In this document: positions 22,931 through 36,012 of the stretch, one piece after another
Position numbering within the stretch: position 1 is the first letter of the stretch
How the letters are laid out: every line of letters starts with the position of its first letter
Notes under the pieces: model-generated
Told to the model about the DNA's origin: nothing
The model's input: only the letters and a program-made list of their open reading frames with translations
The model's database searches: none
Position numbers and translations under genes: made by a program
Assembly (NCBI GenBank): GCA_905221605.1
Contig: CAJNDS010002294.1
Span: 88,501-152,500 of the forward strand
DNA from: Symbiodinium natans
Lineage: Eukaryota > Sar > Dinophyceae > Suessiales > Symbiodiniaceae
DNA length: 64,000 bases
Reading direction: 5' to 3'

Positions 22931-23888
22931 GTTGCAGTACAAGTGATACTATAGCTACTTTTCCTAGTCTTGCTAGCAATGTTGCTTCCCTTGCTGTCAC
23001 AGGTCCGATAATAGTTCCCCAGCAATCCATGGATGCCTTCTTTTCCTTTTCGTCAGCATGGATCTGTTTCGCCAGCATGTCCACGAGCTCCTTAGACTGG
23101 TCAGAACTACATGTCATGGTAGACGAGTTGAACGTCGAACTGGCAAGACAAGCCTGCAAATCAAAAGCTTATAAAGTCATTAGAAAGCCTGTCGAAATTC
23201 CACAGACCACTGCAGCTTCATTTGGCAAGGCAAAGGCCCCGGCGATCCGAGCACATCGCACGAGAAAGATCATCTGCGAGCAATCTGATGCGACCTGCAG
23301 GACACACGAAGCCCCCAGAGCGGAGGACATAGATTCGCAACAGCCAGAACATGATCCGAGATGAAGGCGGTTTGGTCGGAAAGTTTGTGCCTGGAACAAA
23401 AACCCGGAAAGGAGCGACTTTGTTGTGATGAGAAGCAGCACTGTACTGGCTGGCTTACCATTGCTGGACACCGTGATCTTTGAGGTCGCTTGGGCTGACA
23501 ATTAGGTCCAACGGTCCGACCTTGCAAACTGACAGACTTGACAGGCTCCCTCGAACTTGATGGAACTTGCACACGAATCATGCAGGATATTCCAGGCTCT
23601 GGCAATGGTACTGTCAAGCAGAAGCACTTTGCGGCCGGTCACCTGACAACCCCTACAAGCAATGCGATCCGTAAACCAGAGAAAAGCAAGAATGGATGCC
23701 TTCATGTTCAGACATGTTCGGACAGCCTCATCAAGTAAATCAAGAAGGCGTGCTCGTACGTCTGCACGCACCTCAAGCGCAAAGACGTTAACAAAGGAGT
23801 GTGCTGTCGGGCGCATGGGCTTGCAGCTGCATCTACAAGCTCTCCAACCGCCGAGTCCATCCTGCGCCGAACCTGAGCAGAGTTTCAC
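22887..23888 (-). CDS. Candidate exons of an unidentified gene
   Basis: Two minus-strand segments look coding: about 23,650-23,850 (contains FALEVRADVRARLLDLLDEA, then NMKASILAFLWFTDRIACRG) and about 22,960-23,120 (contains ELVDMLAKQIHADEKEKKAS, then DCWGTIIGPVTAREATLLAR). Both are rich in charged and hydrophobic residues in helical spacing. A further open stretch near 23,540-23,640 (contains LLLDSTIARAWNILHDSCAS) may belong. No domain is recognised and joins were not established. Confidence 0.35.
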
Positions 23889-24059
23889 GGAAGATTTGTC
23901 CCAAGATGTTTTTGAAGATGTTTAAAGAGTCCAAAGAGTCCAAGAGTCCAAGAACCCTCTGCGCTTGGATCACGGCAGAGCTCAAGGCAAAGCTGCATTG
24001 GAGGGTCAGTCAGTCGCTCTCATGTGCGGCCCGTTATGCTCTGACAGATGCGCTCTGAT

Positions 24060-26570
24060 CCGCAATACAAGCTCTTTTTGAATCATAACACTGGGTGTTT
24101 CATGCCAGGAGCGTGTGAAAAATTGCGAACCTGCGCCTCATGGCTGTGCTGCGTCTGTCCAAGCAAGCCACTTGGCCAATAAGCTGCACCATAGCACCGT
24201 GCTTCAAGCTGATACTTCGGGACACTCCCATGACAGCAGCCGAGGGCTGAGCACGAAGAGTCGTACGCACTCAGCCTGTCAGGGCTGCTGTCTGACCACT
24301 GGCGACCACATGGCCGAGAGCTCCTTGTGCCTTCCCTTGTTTTTCCCTGTCGCTCGCACTTTGACCGGTATGAGTCTCTGCCACCGCACTGTATGCAGAC
24401 CACTCACTTACCGCGGCTTGCTGCCGGACGATAGCTGCCAGCGGAGTGGATGGTAGCAAGGCACCTTGATTGAGATGTGCTAATTGTCGTGCACAGGCAA
24501 GCGGTTTGCACTTTTCCCTCCTGCGTCGATGTTTCAATCGCCTACTAGTACAGACCAATCACGTGTAGACTGGTACAGCCGGTAATATACATGCCTCTGC
24601 ACCTGGCTGGGAAGGTGCCAGCAGCACCACGAAGGCTCATGTCATGGTGCTGCGGCTGCCAGAACCGATGCAGTTGTAAAACAGTTGGCGGTGGGTGTTC
24701 CCAAAATCCACAGAATCTCACAAGGCACTGGGCATGCCTTGCTCAGAAATGCACCGACCTCTGAGCCCTGACATGCCTTGCCCGCTTTGGATCCAGGAGA
24801 GTGAAGCTTATCATGATCAGATTAACATCAAAGGAATCAAAGGGGGGCAACAACAGAGAAACCTCGAGATGGCCACGGCGGCAAGGCGTCGTTTCACTCG
24901 GCGCGAGCTCCGCACTGTGCACTCTGCACCATCCCCTTAGACGCAAACTTTGGGTCTGTATGTGCTGGCCTCACTGCTGGCCTCACAACTGCTGTGCCTT
25001 GTGTGCGCTTCGTTTGGTGTGTGTGTGTGTGCATGTCGGACTCATGTTCGGATCATGTTCGGATCATGTCTCTGCACATTAAACATTAGAATCCGGCTGG
25101 CTCCTGTTTTGTGTTGCTATTTGTTTGGCGTCTTTCCATTGTTGGACGAAACACGAAAAGGCCAAGAATAATCAGTACAAGACCAGTTCTGTCTCTCTAC
25201 GGATCTCTTAGTCTTGGCAGTCATGTGATGTGTGTGTGTGTGTGTACTTGTCATCATGTGTCTATGAGGTGGGGGGTGCACAGACTGATCTCGCATCGTA
25301 CTCAAAAATCTTCTCCGTGCAGTTTCAGATGTCAAGAGTTGCAGCGCGCAGGAGTCCCACTTTATGGCTCCAAGTCGCAAGGGTGCTAACCCTGTTTGAC
25401 AGCGTAGCTCCCCGAGCGAAGACTGCCTGAATTCGGCTCCCCTCAAGGCAGTCTCAGTTCGTCGATTCGTGAGCTGGTTTCTTTTCGGCCAGGCGAGGCG
25501 TCCACACGCTTCTACGGTGCTAGACATAATTCCAGACGATATCTGGCGCCCCACCAATATCCTTCAGCTGATTGGAATCTAGTGGATCCGAGATGCAAGC
25601 CGGCACAGCAGCGGTCCTGATATCTACCGGTAAGCTCCAGTACGAAGGAGGCGTTGGTAACGGAACCTCGACAGAAAACAGCACCGGAAAAGAGTCCAGC
25701 ACTGATCCTGGCACCCCGAAACACCAGGATCCGCCCAGGCCTGCAGTGCCGATTGCCAGAGGAGTTGCAAGAGGAGGACAAACTCCTGGCACGCCGCGCC
25801 ACAACAGTCACCACAGCATGTGAACTTTGTGCGATTGCTATCGCCACTCCTGCTGTGGGCTCCTCACTTGCCACTTGTGCAACAACGTCCTCGGAAAGCA
25901 AAGAAAAGCCAGGATCCATTGGCAAATCTTGGATGGATCATGATGGATCGACAAGCCAGACTTCCTGGATCACATCTTGGCTGCTGCAGACCAAAAGTAG
26001 GCGGGCACAGCGCTTGTACGCCGCCTGTGCACCAGAGCTCCAAGTTGGGCCATCTAGCATTCTCTGACATATCATGGGACCACCTGCGCATCGAAAGTGG
26101 CAGCAGGCTGGTCTGCTCCCCAAAGCAGGATACGCTTTTGAGTGAGGCTCGTCAAATAGCTTGTGGACCAACCTCGCAAAGGGCATCTGCTCCCTCTGCA
26201 AAACGGACAAAGCCCATTCAAGGCCAATTTTTTGCACCCCAAGCCTATGGGAAGACCCGGCGAGGTCTGCGCTACCGCCACCTACCACACGCGGTTTGGG
26301 CAAGCATGCCTTCGCGCTCTAACATTCGAGCCTCCAGGTAAGCCCCAAGGAAGAACACGAGGTGCCACATCATGCTCTGTGTCAAAGAGCTGGGCTGGTA
26401 GAAACTACATATAACTTTGGTTCTGCAATGTACATATTCCTACGTACCCTTCTCGAAGCAGTCGCTGACATGATACCTCTATGTCAAGAACGTTTCCGAG
26501 TCTTCTTTCCCCCCTTCCTTGGGCCAACTCACACACGGACTCAGGAGGTCAGCCTTTGTGTGCAAAGTCG
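24060..26570. other. Stretch without recognised gene
   Basis: Only short unremarkable open frames and small (TG)n tracts near 25,020 and 25,230. Nothing here could be tied to a family on either strand. Confidence 0.4.
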
Positions 26571-26811
26571 GCTCAGTGAAATGCCAGAAGCCGGCCGAAG
26601 TAAGGTGAGCACTGCTGCATCATGAAGTGTATGCGAGCGCGCATCCACTGCATCACACTACATCCACTACAGATAGCAGCGCAAGAGCCTGAGCCAGCTT
26701 CAGCACACACCACAACTCGAAGAAGATTGGCAACATAAACGCTTGTCGTGCCAGGCAGTTGGCTCCTCGGACGGCAAACTTTGTATCCCGCGAGACATTC
26801 AGCGATGAGTC

Positions 26812-27857
26812 TTAACACCTTCGAGCACAACGACCCTTATAACATGCGCCTTGCAGCGACAGATGAGAGCAGTACTCAAATGGAGGGGTCACCCCGAACT
26901 GTACAATGCACTTAGTGCATGTCGCGGAATGCTGTGCAGTGCGCCTGCACTTCATTTGCCAAAGCCCTTGGGCGCGGCGGGGGGCCCGGTAGGGCCACAA
27001 GTACGAAGTGGCACAGGTCATGCTGGTGTTCAGCACCACCATGCCACCCACCGCCTCCATCGTCGAACTTCTCAAACATCACCTTGGCACCACGGACATT
27101 GAGCACTGCGCCACTTTACCAGGGTGGTTCTGGAGTTGAGGTTTCGAGCCTGATAAGCCTCAGGATTTAAGGCTACCAGATCAGGGCTGCAAGGTTCCTT
27201 AGGGTCGAGGGTCTTGATGTTGATTTCGGCTATGTTGTGTACAAGTTTCAGTACAAGTCGTTGCCATTGTTTTGCCATTGTAGTCTAACGTTGCATCTGA
27301 AAAGGGCTTTGCTTTCACTCTGTCACGCTGCTTTCGAAAAGCAACCTCGGTCGCCCTGTTTGGTTCGTCATGGTGCAGTGTGTTCATACATAGAGCTTCT
27401 GCATGGAGCTGGGTGCCCGTGAAATCCGGGTTGAGGACTCGCGTCGATGCGTAAGAGCGTCTAGTCGGGAAGCGGTTGCCGTTGATGTGTTCTTGGTGAT
27501 TGAAAACTCGTCTTGCTAAAGCATCGCCTGCATGGGGAAAGCCCTGGCAAACATCTCCCTAGAGGAAGCGGGGGTAAGCTGCGCATATTGTTCGGGGCCG
27601 CCTGTGTCGCTTCCATGGTCTTCGCGCTTATCATTCCTGATGCTCTTCCTGATGCTCTTCCTGATGCTCCCTTTTCTTGGGGTCGGGTGTTCTCCTCTTG
27701 GTGCCAGCACTAACCCGCCCTTAGAGGCTGTTGACTTTACCTTCTGGTATTGGCCAACAGGGATTGAGGAGTGCCCCATGAAGACGTCGATGCAGAAACC
27801 ACTCCGACCTCCATAAATTTTCTCTGACCTTGCGTTCGATTCCCAGACTGCAACCAT
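26812..27857 (-). CDS. Candidate multi-exon gene, unidentified
   Basis: Minus-strand segments with coding character: 27,640-27,857 (contains SGFCIDVFMGHSSIPVGQYQ and three RKSI units), 27,300-27,387 (contains NRATEVAFRKQRDRVKAKPF), 27,090-27,278 (contains LVLKLVHNIAEINIKTLDPK and, near its end, SAQCPWCQGDV), 27,000-27,106 (contains AKVMFEKFDDGGGGWHGG) and 26,880-27,060. The CPWC pair recalls a redox or metal site, but no family is recognised, so function is open. The triple RKSI comes from a 12-bp tandem repeat near 27,638-27,670. Confidence 0.35.
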
Positions 27858-28005
27858 TCCTGCCGAGTCGACGGCAGTGGTTTTCGGAATGGACTTTGGG
27901 CTGCTGTGTCAATGTTTCAGCAGGTTAGCATCACAAGGCTCGCACTAAAAGAAGACGACGACGGATGAAAGCTCTGGTCGGGAGCGGGAGCCTGGAAGCA
28001 ACCCC

Positions 28006-29570
28006 TTAAAAGGCTTTTGAGTCTGGACATCCTCCAGCAATGAAGCAAGAGATAGCAAGAGCATACAAGTACCACGCTTTGTGCTTGCACCTCCTTGAGG
28101 TTCTCCGGCCGCAGCGCATTGCTGTCCTCGTCTTCCGTTGCATACAAGGAAAAGATTGCAGCGATGCAGTAATGTGAACCTTGAAAGGCGGAGGGGACAA
28201 AGAAGTGTTCCGCACCTTGACAGCGTGCCCAATATCAGCGCACGGCGGGGGCTGTAACTGTTGCAAGTACACGACCCGCAACGATCACTCCTGCAAAACG
28301 TCCCCAAGCAAGAATCAGTAGTGGACGAGGCAAATCGTTGCCATCCGCCGGAGGCATGGGATTCCATGTGCCGAGACCCGCACTCTGGATACTTTCCCTG
28401 CAATCACAACCTTGAAAGACGCAGGCACGTTCACAAATCGAAACGCCCTCAAGAAAATTGCTGCTACATGCAAAAAGGAAAGGCTACGGCAGACTTCGAA
28501 TCCCAAGCACGTCGAATCAAAGAACGCAGAGGGTGATGCCTAAGGCACATTCAGGCACACTGCTCAAAAGCCTGTCTTGGCAAAGCCAAAACTTTCACGT
28601 TCGGGGTCGCGGCTTAAAGGGGAGCACATCTATCTTCGAACAAGCAAAGCACCTGACACAGAAGACAGAAGCGCAACCCGGAGTTAAGAACAACTCTGGA
28701 TGTCCCTCTGCGCATCTGCCATCCTCTGTCCAGCCTGACGCTGCCCCAGTCTTGAGGTCGCACATGAGATTTGCCTGTGCTTTTTGACGAGGCAGTTTGG
28801 AAACTTACATAAAACAAGTCCCTGCCGTGCTTCTGCACAGGTAGTCAGGCTCTGGTTATTAAAAAGTGCAAAAGGACGCTTCGCTGTTCCCTGTTCCCAC
28901 TGGAAGCCGCTCGATACATGTTTCATCCTATGCCTGAAGCATTTGACTTCCTCAAGTACACAAGTTGGGCTTCATCTGGTCAATTCTCAAAATTGTGCTG
29001 CCTTTTGGGTACCCGGACTATTTAAGGGGCCGCCTTCTGATAGGACCATAACAACAAAGAGAAGTGGCCATCTGAACACACATGCCTGCAGTATTATTGT
29101 GTGCGCTCGGTCTCTTTGGTGCTGTCAGTGACGTCTTGGCGTAGAACGCCCATTTCAAACCGTGCACGCTAGAATTTGCCAAGGTTACGCATTGCACGAA
29201 GGTGGAAATGAGTTGCTTCTAAACATTTGCTAACATGGCACAGTGAGCTCTGTGCAGGCTCGGTAAGGTAAACCCAGCGAATCGACGCCAGATGTTTTCT
29301 TTGCCAGAGGCTGACAATCTCTCTCAATATTCGGGACATGCTCTCGCACGCAAAGTTCTCTTTGCCAAGCTTCCACGGATTGAACGGCAGTTGCTGATTC
29401 TGCCGTGCAAGCTGGCTTTCCCGGTTTGCCCTTTGCACTTCATTCAGCTTTGCGGGCATGCTGCACAGCTGGCAGATGTCATTGTCGATGCACGGAGCGC
29501 CATCCTGAGCGGAAAAGTTGACACTACACGAGATCACAAACATCGAACACCACCCCAGCTCAACAGCTGA
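28006..29570 (-). CDS. Candidate exons of an unidentified gene
   Basis: Coding-like minus-strand segments: 29,290-29,480 (contains KLNEVQRANRESQLARQNQQ, then NFACESMSRILREIVSLWQR), 28,380-28,480 (contains FVNVPASFKVVIAGKVSRVR) and 28,010-28,080 (contains WYLYALAISCFIAGG, hydrophobic enough for a membrane helix). The first is the most convincing. They may belong to different genes. No domain is recognised. Confidence 0.3.
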
Positions 29571-29799
29571 AGAAAAAGAACGGCGAATCATGGCCTTGGC
29601 TGAAGCTTGCGCGTTCGCTGCGTTCTTGCCAGCCTTTCGATGAAAGCTACTTTGCACGCTGCTGCAACACAGGCTACACTGGTTCCCACGTCTGCGGAGT
29701 GAGCTGCGAGATCTCGGAATGTTTGTGGTGGCATGCTGTCCTCGTCGGTGCGCACCAATCTCGCACATCAGGCATGCCGGCAAGCAAGAGTTCGCTTCA

Positions 29800-32700
29800 G
29801 TCCTCAAAGCTGGGCGCGTTGACGACCGCCCAAGCTTCCGGACTCCTGCTCGTGCGCAAGCGACGAAAGCTGCTTTGCCACGCGCACGTTAGGACTGCAT
29901 GACTTGCGTAAGCCGCAGGCAACAGCGATGTCACACGACTCAAGGCTCCGTAGTTTGTGGCTTCCTGATGAGCTTCCGTAGGCAAGCACACAAGAACACT
30001 TTCAAAGCAGCATCTTCACGTCCGACCAGCGAAGCCCTGGCTCTGCCCCCCCCCGCCCCTCCCCACTCTAAACCCGAAGCGGCTCTAGACCCTAAGCATC
30101 CCTAAGCCCTAAGCATCATGTACACCGACAGCGATGGCAGCCACAGCTCCGACCCTACAAAAAAGATCATTGTCAGTGAGAGCTGCTTGAACCAATATGT
30201 CTGTTAGGGACCCTCTCGCACAGGCTTGTCCCAAAGCAAGCTTTATGTCCTTGCTTCTCCCGCGTTTTCTGTCTTGTGAGCAAGGGTCGAAAAACACCAA
30301 GAATAAGAAGCAGGTGAACAGAAGAAGATGGAGGAAGAGGGAGAGAGGGAGAGAGAGCGGGAGATGGAAACTGCAATACGAAAGAGTCCTAAAAACAACA
30401 TGCAAGAAAGATGAGAAGAGAAGTCAAGGAGTGCGAGGACCTGCGCCTCTCGCACTAAACCCGTGTCTCCTGAACAGCCCACAACTGGGCCCGCGCGGGG
30501 GCAAGCAAACCCTGTCAAACCCTGAACCCGAAAATGCTACCGGCCCAAAGCCCTGGGGAAACCTGCAAACCAGAATCCGTGAAACCCGAAAGTGGAACCG
30601 AACGGGCGACAAAAACGCCATTTGCCCCGTCACGCCCCCGATCTCGCACTCACTCTGTGGCCCTCGGATCTCTGCACCAGGGTCCACACCCCAAGCATCC
30701 GTCACACTACCCCCCTTTGTCCACGCCCCAATCAAGCCTCCCCTTTACCCGCCGGTGGTTCCACGCCCCGTACAACTGCCCTGCTCTGTCACGGTCACGC
30801 CTCCGATCTCGCGCCCCTCCCTTGCTGATGCTTTTGTCTTATACAGGGTCTGCTCTCTGCAGTATCTGAGAGCACGATTGGATCCTGCAACCTGGGTCTT
30901 CTGAAGGAGAAGGCAAGGTCATAATTGCAAAGGTGAAGGTAAAGGAAAAGGGAAGAGAGAGCAAGGGAATGAGAAGCCAAGGCAAAGACTGGTCAAGCTG
31001 CCGGAAGTAACGGCAGCTGGCCGCGCACTGCTCCGAGAGGGTCATGGCAGCCCTCCGCTGAGTTTTCGGAGGAACGAGCGCGTCGCGGCAAGAAGGATGG
31101 GGAGACGACCCACCAGAGGTGAGCGAGGGGCCACAGAAAGGAAACGGGTTGAGAAATACCAAGGACAACAAGCAAGAACAAAAGCAAAAGAACAAGCAAA
31201 GAGAGAGAGAGACAGAGAGCGAGAGAAGTAAACGATAAACACACAGGAAGGGCCGGGGGAGATTGCCACCAAGAATCGAGTAAAGGGGATGGACCAAGGG
31301 AAGCAGAACCCCCGAACCGGCACCAGCGGCCAGCAGCAAGCAAGCGAGCAAGTTGCAAATGAGGAAAGGGGGAGGCCATGGGGGAGGCACCGGGCACCAA
31401 ATTCTTGGCGCAGGCAGGGAGGCAGACAGGGAGAGACAGGGAAAAAGAGCAAGCGCTCAACAGGCAGAAGTGGCTCAGGACCCGAGAAGTGCCCCTGCCT
31501 TGTTCGTCCGCTTCTCCAGGCTTCTTCTGTAACTCTCCACCGAAAAGCGCCTCTGAAAAGACCATCCAAAGACACAAGAGACGGAAGAGATGCAAGCGCA
31601 TAGCGCTCCAAAGATGCTGAGCGCTGGGGCAAGTAAGCCAGTAGCCAAACTGTCTGCAGAAGAGGGGACATACCTGTCAGACACGTTCCGTTCCTCTGTG
31701 GAATCCAAATCTCGTGACCCTGGCTTCGGAAGCGTTTTGGGGCTCAGGTGCAGGCTTCTTTGCTGTATGTTGCCATAACAGCCGAGATAAGTGTAGGCAA
31801 CCTGACATACTAGGCCCGAGCGATCTCACACAAGACGGTGACTTGGGAAGCCTTGCAGAGAATCTCCATCAGCGCCTCAGCTTGTCAGGGCCCCTTTAAC
31901 GATCCCAAGACTTTCTCGCGAGGTGCAGATTTCGAGAACGACCGGTCTCTAAAGTGTGTGCTTGCAAGGTGCTGTATTGCGTTTGACACCCAACCCGCCT
32001 CGGTTTGTGTGCCGTCAATTGCTACCAACTACACGACAGGCGCTAAGCAAGCAGCACACAACAACAAAAACGCTGATCCAACCAGTGACACTAGCCACAT
32101 GAAGAACAATGCCACATTGGGAATCAAGGAACGCACGAAGGTGTGGCAGCAATACTGAGTTTCCACGTGATGCTCTCCACGAACCATCGACGAATCCTAT
32201 TGACTTCGTGTTGCAAGACAGGCTATTCGTACAACTCGAGAAAAGCCAACCGGCCAGCACGTGTTTGTGCGGGCCCCGTGCTTTCACATATTCTGTCATT
32301 TTACCTTTATCTTCAGGCAGCTTACGCTGTACTTCTCCCGGTTTCTCCCCAACTTTGATCATTCAAATGCGCAAACAAAGCACTAAACAAACCCTCCCAT
32401 TTTGTCAAGCTGTTTAATGTGCCCAGAGACCTTCCAGTCCACTGCGGCGCAGAGAAACGATGACGCGTTTGAAGAGGATGCTTCAAGCAAGTACTCAAGA
32501 CATTGGACATGGTACAAACCCTCACAAGACAAGACTGCCGCACACTGCACGCTCTCCTGTGGCTCTTGCTTTGCGATGGGAACCTGGGAACCTGGGAACC
32601 GGACTGAAAAGCCAACAGAAGACGCAGTGGTCTGGAGCCGTGAGTTGGCCTCTCAGGCTACGAAGGCCAAGGCTTCGAAGGCTTCATAAGGCCCAGCTCA

Positions 32701-33600
32701 CGTCCCGGCCTCGCGCGCCTTGAGAGTAAAGCGTTCCCAAGGAAGCAGAAGCCTTGTCGCAGCACTTCGGCAAAGCTGCTTGGGCTTGGAACACACCAAC
32801 GAGGCAAGAGCCCAAGGCGATCATTGCCCAACTGCCCGGAGATGCTACTGGCCTGCGATCTGCGATGATCTGCGGTGGTCTGCCATGGTTTGCGATGATC
32901 TGCGATGATCCGCGATGATCTGCAATTGTGCGACGTGACTTCATGACCGGGCGAGAGTCGAAAGGCATCTGAGATGTCAAAACCGAGCGGCGAAAGTGAT
33001 AACGAAACAGCCCGTGGCAAGTTCAGGAGGACTGCCACCCATCAGAGCGTGAGAAGAAAAATGTGAATCGCAAAACCTGGCAGCGGCTGCTTACCGCGCA
33101 TCCACACCTCCCATGCCTCTAACTTGAGGGGCAAGCCCAAGCCAACGAAAGCTAGCCCAAATCCGAGAGGAGGCCTGCGACCCTGAACCATCAACAAGAA
33201 AACAACAGCCCTGAATGCCCTAAATAGCCTGAAACCCTAAACACTCGAACCCTTGCGACCCTTAAACCCTCATGACCCTGTACGCTCAAGAGCTGAATGT
33301 CCGAACCCTCAAAACCTCCAAGCCTAAACACGTACGAACTTGTTTGTTCAGCCTTGCTGACCCCTCCCCTCCCCCCTGCAAACAAAGGACAGGTCGATTG
33401 AAGAGATCAAACTGACCCCCCTCCCCCCACCCCCACCCCCACCCTACCACACCAGGGAAAAGGCATCATTTCGGAACACAGGAAAATGCCAACTCTTGGA
33501 ACACAGGAAAGCACACAGGAAAGCGTCATGTTGGAAAACAAGGAGGCTCGAGAATGAATCGACCCGCAAAACAAGATCAGGCACCGCGCCTATATAGATG
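29800..33600. other. Low-complexity stretch without recognised gene
   Basis: Purine-rich tracts (30,290-30,370, 30,900-30,970 and 31,190-31,230), degenerate CCCTAAA-like words (30,050-30,110 and 33,220-33,290), a repeated GCGATGATCTGC-type word at 32,855-32,930 and a C-rich tract near 33,420-33,445. Large Ser/Leu- or Pro/Arg-rich open frames here follow the skewed base composition, so I do not call genes. Confidence 0.45.
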
Positions 33601-33719
33601 TTGATAAGTCAAAGACGCGTCTGCGTTCGAAAATGACACCTTTTTTCTTTTTCCGGCATTCACGTTTCGCAGGTGGGTGGGGCTGCAACCCCAAACCCAA
33701 AATCCAGTTTTTATTCGGG

Positions 33720-33871
33720 TTCGACACACCCACACACCCACACAACCACAGACACCCACAGACACCCACACACCCGCAGACACACACGTACGCACCCATA
33801 CACACACACAAACACACATACACATACACATAGACATAGACATACACATACACACACCCACACGCACACAC

Positions 33872-33959
<88 letters not shown>

Positions 33960-34090
33960 TCATACACATACACATACACATAGACATAGATACACACACA
34001 CCCACACCCCCACCCCCACACCCACACCCACGCCCACGCCCACGCCCACGCCCACGCCCACGCCCACGCCCACACCCACACCCACGCACA
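33720..34090. repeat. CACACA/TACACA and CCCACG microsatellite block
   Basis: About 370 bp of nested simple repeats: CACACCCACA-type units, then a long run of the hexamer ACACAT (about 33,860-33,950), then CCCACG and CCCACA hexamers. All six frames stay open because the period is six, giving Thr/His- or Cys/Val-rich frames that are not genes. Confidence 0.95.
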
Positions 34091-34156
34091 CCCACATGCT
34101 TCGGGTTGGGATGGGGCACTTTGGCTATTGCTTCCTGGCTTTGATAAAGCGTGTTC

Positions 34157-34822
34157 TCAGTGTCCTACCTCCACTGAACGTCGCCGAGTCTGGGATGGTG
34201 GCGCGTCAGCAATGGCGGCTTGCCGGGCATTAAGCTTGCCCAGCGTCATAATTGTAGACCTATCCGTGTTGACAAACCTGTCTGACCGCCGGATGCTGCC
34301 ACTTGAAAGACGAAACGCTGAGAAAGAGACCTCTTGTTCTTCAAGCCGGGGGTTTCCGAGGGGCCTTACGCCACAAGAGGAGGGCATGGATGAAGAGCGT
34401 GCTGTCAGCGCAATGCATCCTGGATCCTGGCGCCGCGATGAACGAACACTGTCCTGAGAGCAAAACCACTACAGAAACAATAGAGGAAACTACAAGGAAG
34501 GTGAGTCCAGCAGCAGGTTCAGGATGTTGGTGCCGGCGCGAGACAACATGAGCGTAGCTGCTGACACTTCAAGGGGGCACGGAACCGAACACGACCCGAT
34601 TTCTGTGATGGACTGCGCTCCCTGGTTTTCTTCCTTGTGGTTGGTGAGGGGCCCCAAATAGACGCTAAGTGCGGGCCAGCGGCTGAGTTCGTAAAGCTGG
34701 TTGCAGACGATATCGACCGTCGCCGCCCAGAGGCCTGCCGTGTAAACAGAAGCCTGCTTCACCCTGCTGCGCAGCACAGCGAGCTGGGCCCCAAACTTTC
34801 GGTGATCTTGAGGGGCTTCCAC
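34157..34822 (-). CDS. Candidate two-exon gene, unidentified
   Basis: The upstream exon (34,508 to about 34,822) contains AGLWAATVDIVCNQLYELSR and ends in ILNLLL. The downstream exon (34,157-34,453) starts DSVRSSRRQDPG and contains DRFVNTDRSTIMTLGKLNAR before its stop. They join in frame through a 54-nt intron with a GA donor and AG acceptor, in which GAC at the donor is repeated at the start of the next exon. That is the same pattern seen in recognised genes of this window. The plus strand is also fairly open, so strand assignment is not certain. No domain is recognised. Confidence 0.45.
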
Positions 34823-35339
34823 CCCTTCCTTGCTTCAGGCTGACGTCCTGGCCTGGTGCTGAGCACAGGTATAGCGCGGAATCGATTAAGCTTAGGTCAA
34901 GCTTTCAACTGAGGGGTGGTCTCAAGCTTTCACACCTCAACCACACAACGCAGCAGCAAGACTGAAGCGCCTCCAAATTTTCCCAGCATCCCTACCTAGT
35001 GGGCCCACCAATCACTGCGTCCAAGCACTCGGCTGACCTCAAGCAAATGTCAACTGTAATGCTAACGAGCTGAGAAGACAGCAAAAAAAACGAAGAAGTA
35101 TACCAGGGAAGACCCCAAACAGAATGTGTCGGAAAATTGTGCCGAGATTTGTGCGCCAGAAGCCGTACAAGCTTGGGATACAAGAGTCGTGTTGGCTGTT
35201 GCACGGGAAAAATGGGAAATCTATCGCTCCGAACCGAGAACCCGCATCTTTCGTGGTCACACGCGTGCTGAGATCTGTGTGCTGGAGACACGAAAGACAT
35301 GGTGTCTGTCGCACAGGATATTTACCGGGCTTGCGCCGA

Positions 35340-35895
35340 TCCCACCCCACCCGACCATGCAGGAACACACCAGCCCCCCTCGCCGTGGCCCAACCCGACC
35401 CAAGAGCCGAGAGTAAGAGAAAATGAGACGTGAACAACGAGACCCCGCCCCGTCGCCATCAAAGACAGGGAGATGGGAAGGGGGGGGAGCCCAGCCCATA
35501 CGACCCAACAACCAGGCAAGCGAGCCCGGCCCCGTCTCGACGGCCCACCCGGCCCATGAGCCCAGAAAGGAAATGTGAAGGGAACTAACGGAGCCAAGAC
35601 CAGAGCCGTTCCGTGGAAGCGGCCCACCCATCCGACTTGGGACCATGAAGGGAGCCACCAAAGTATGAAAGGGCCAAATTTTCCGTCGCATCCATCCAAC
35701 ACAAAAGTCAGAAAGTGAGCCATGCAGGCAAAGGTCCGTCGCCGCGACCCGCCCATCCCACACGGGAGCCCAAGACGAAAGGGAGCCATGAAGGGAGCCC
35801 AAGTTCGGTCGCCGCGGCCCACCCATCCGGCCACCGTGGCCCACCTTCCGAGGAGAGAACCCCCAAACCGTAAAAAGGAACTCAGCTCGGCCCAT
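35340..35895. repeat. GC-rich degenerate repeats (GGCCCACCCATCCG type)
   Basis: Words such as CGGCCCACCCATCCG, GGAGCCATGAAGGGAGCC and GTCGCCGCG recur at intervals of about 50-110 bp. The Trp/Gly-rich minus-strand frame spanning the block reflects these repeats; I see no protein family. Confidence 0.55.
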
Positions 35896-36012
35896 TGACG
35901 GGCGCGCTCTCAGCTCTCAGCTCGTAGATCTTGCGCAACTGGTGGAGACTGATAAGTTGCGGCGCCTGTACTGCACATTACCGCACAATCCATCCCAGAT
36001 GCTGTCGAAATC

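Noticed and set aside
30839-31671. Long Ser/Leu-rich minus-strand frames of 183-209 codons
   Set aside because: The plus strand here is purine rich (GAGAGA, AAGGAA), which yields Ser/Leu/Phe frames on the other strand. Three frames are open at once and no motif is seen.
33860-33960. Regular short repeats as a possible CRISPR array
   Set aside because: The period is 6 bp with no spacers, and the genome is eukaryotic.
33577-34233. Long Thr-His, Cys-Val and Trp-Ala repeat frames on both strands
   Set aside because: All come from hexamer microsatellites that keep every frame open.
35257-35895. 212-codon Trp/Gly-rich minus-strand frame
   Set aside because: It tracks GC-rich degenerate repeats and shows no domain; a parallel frame of 170 codons is open as well.
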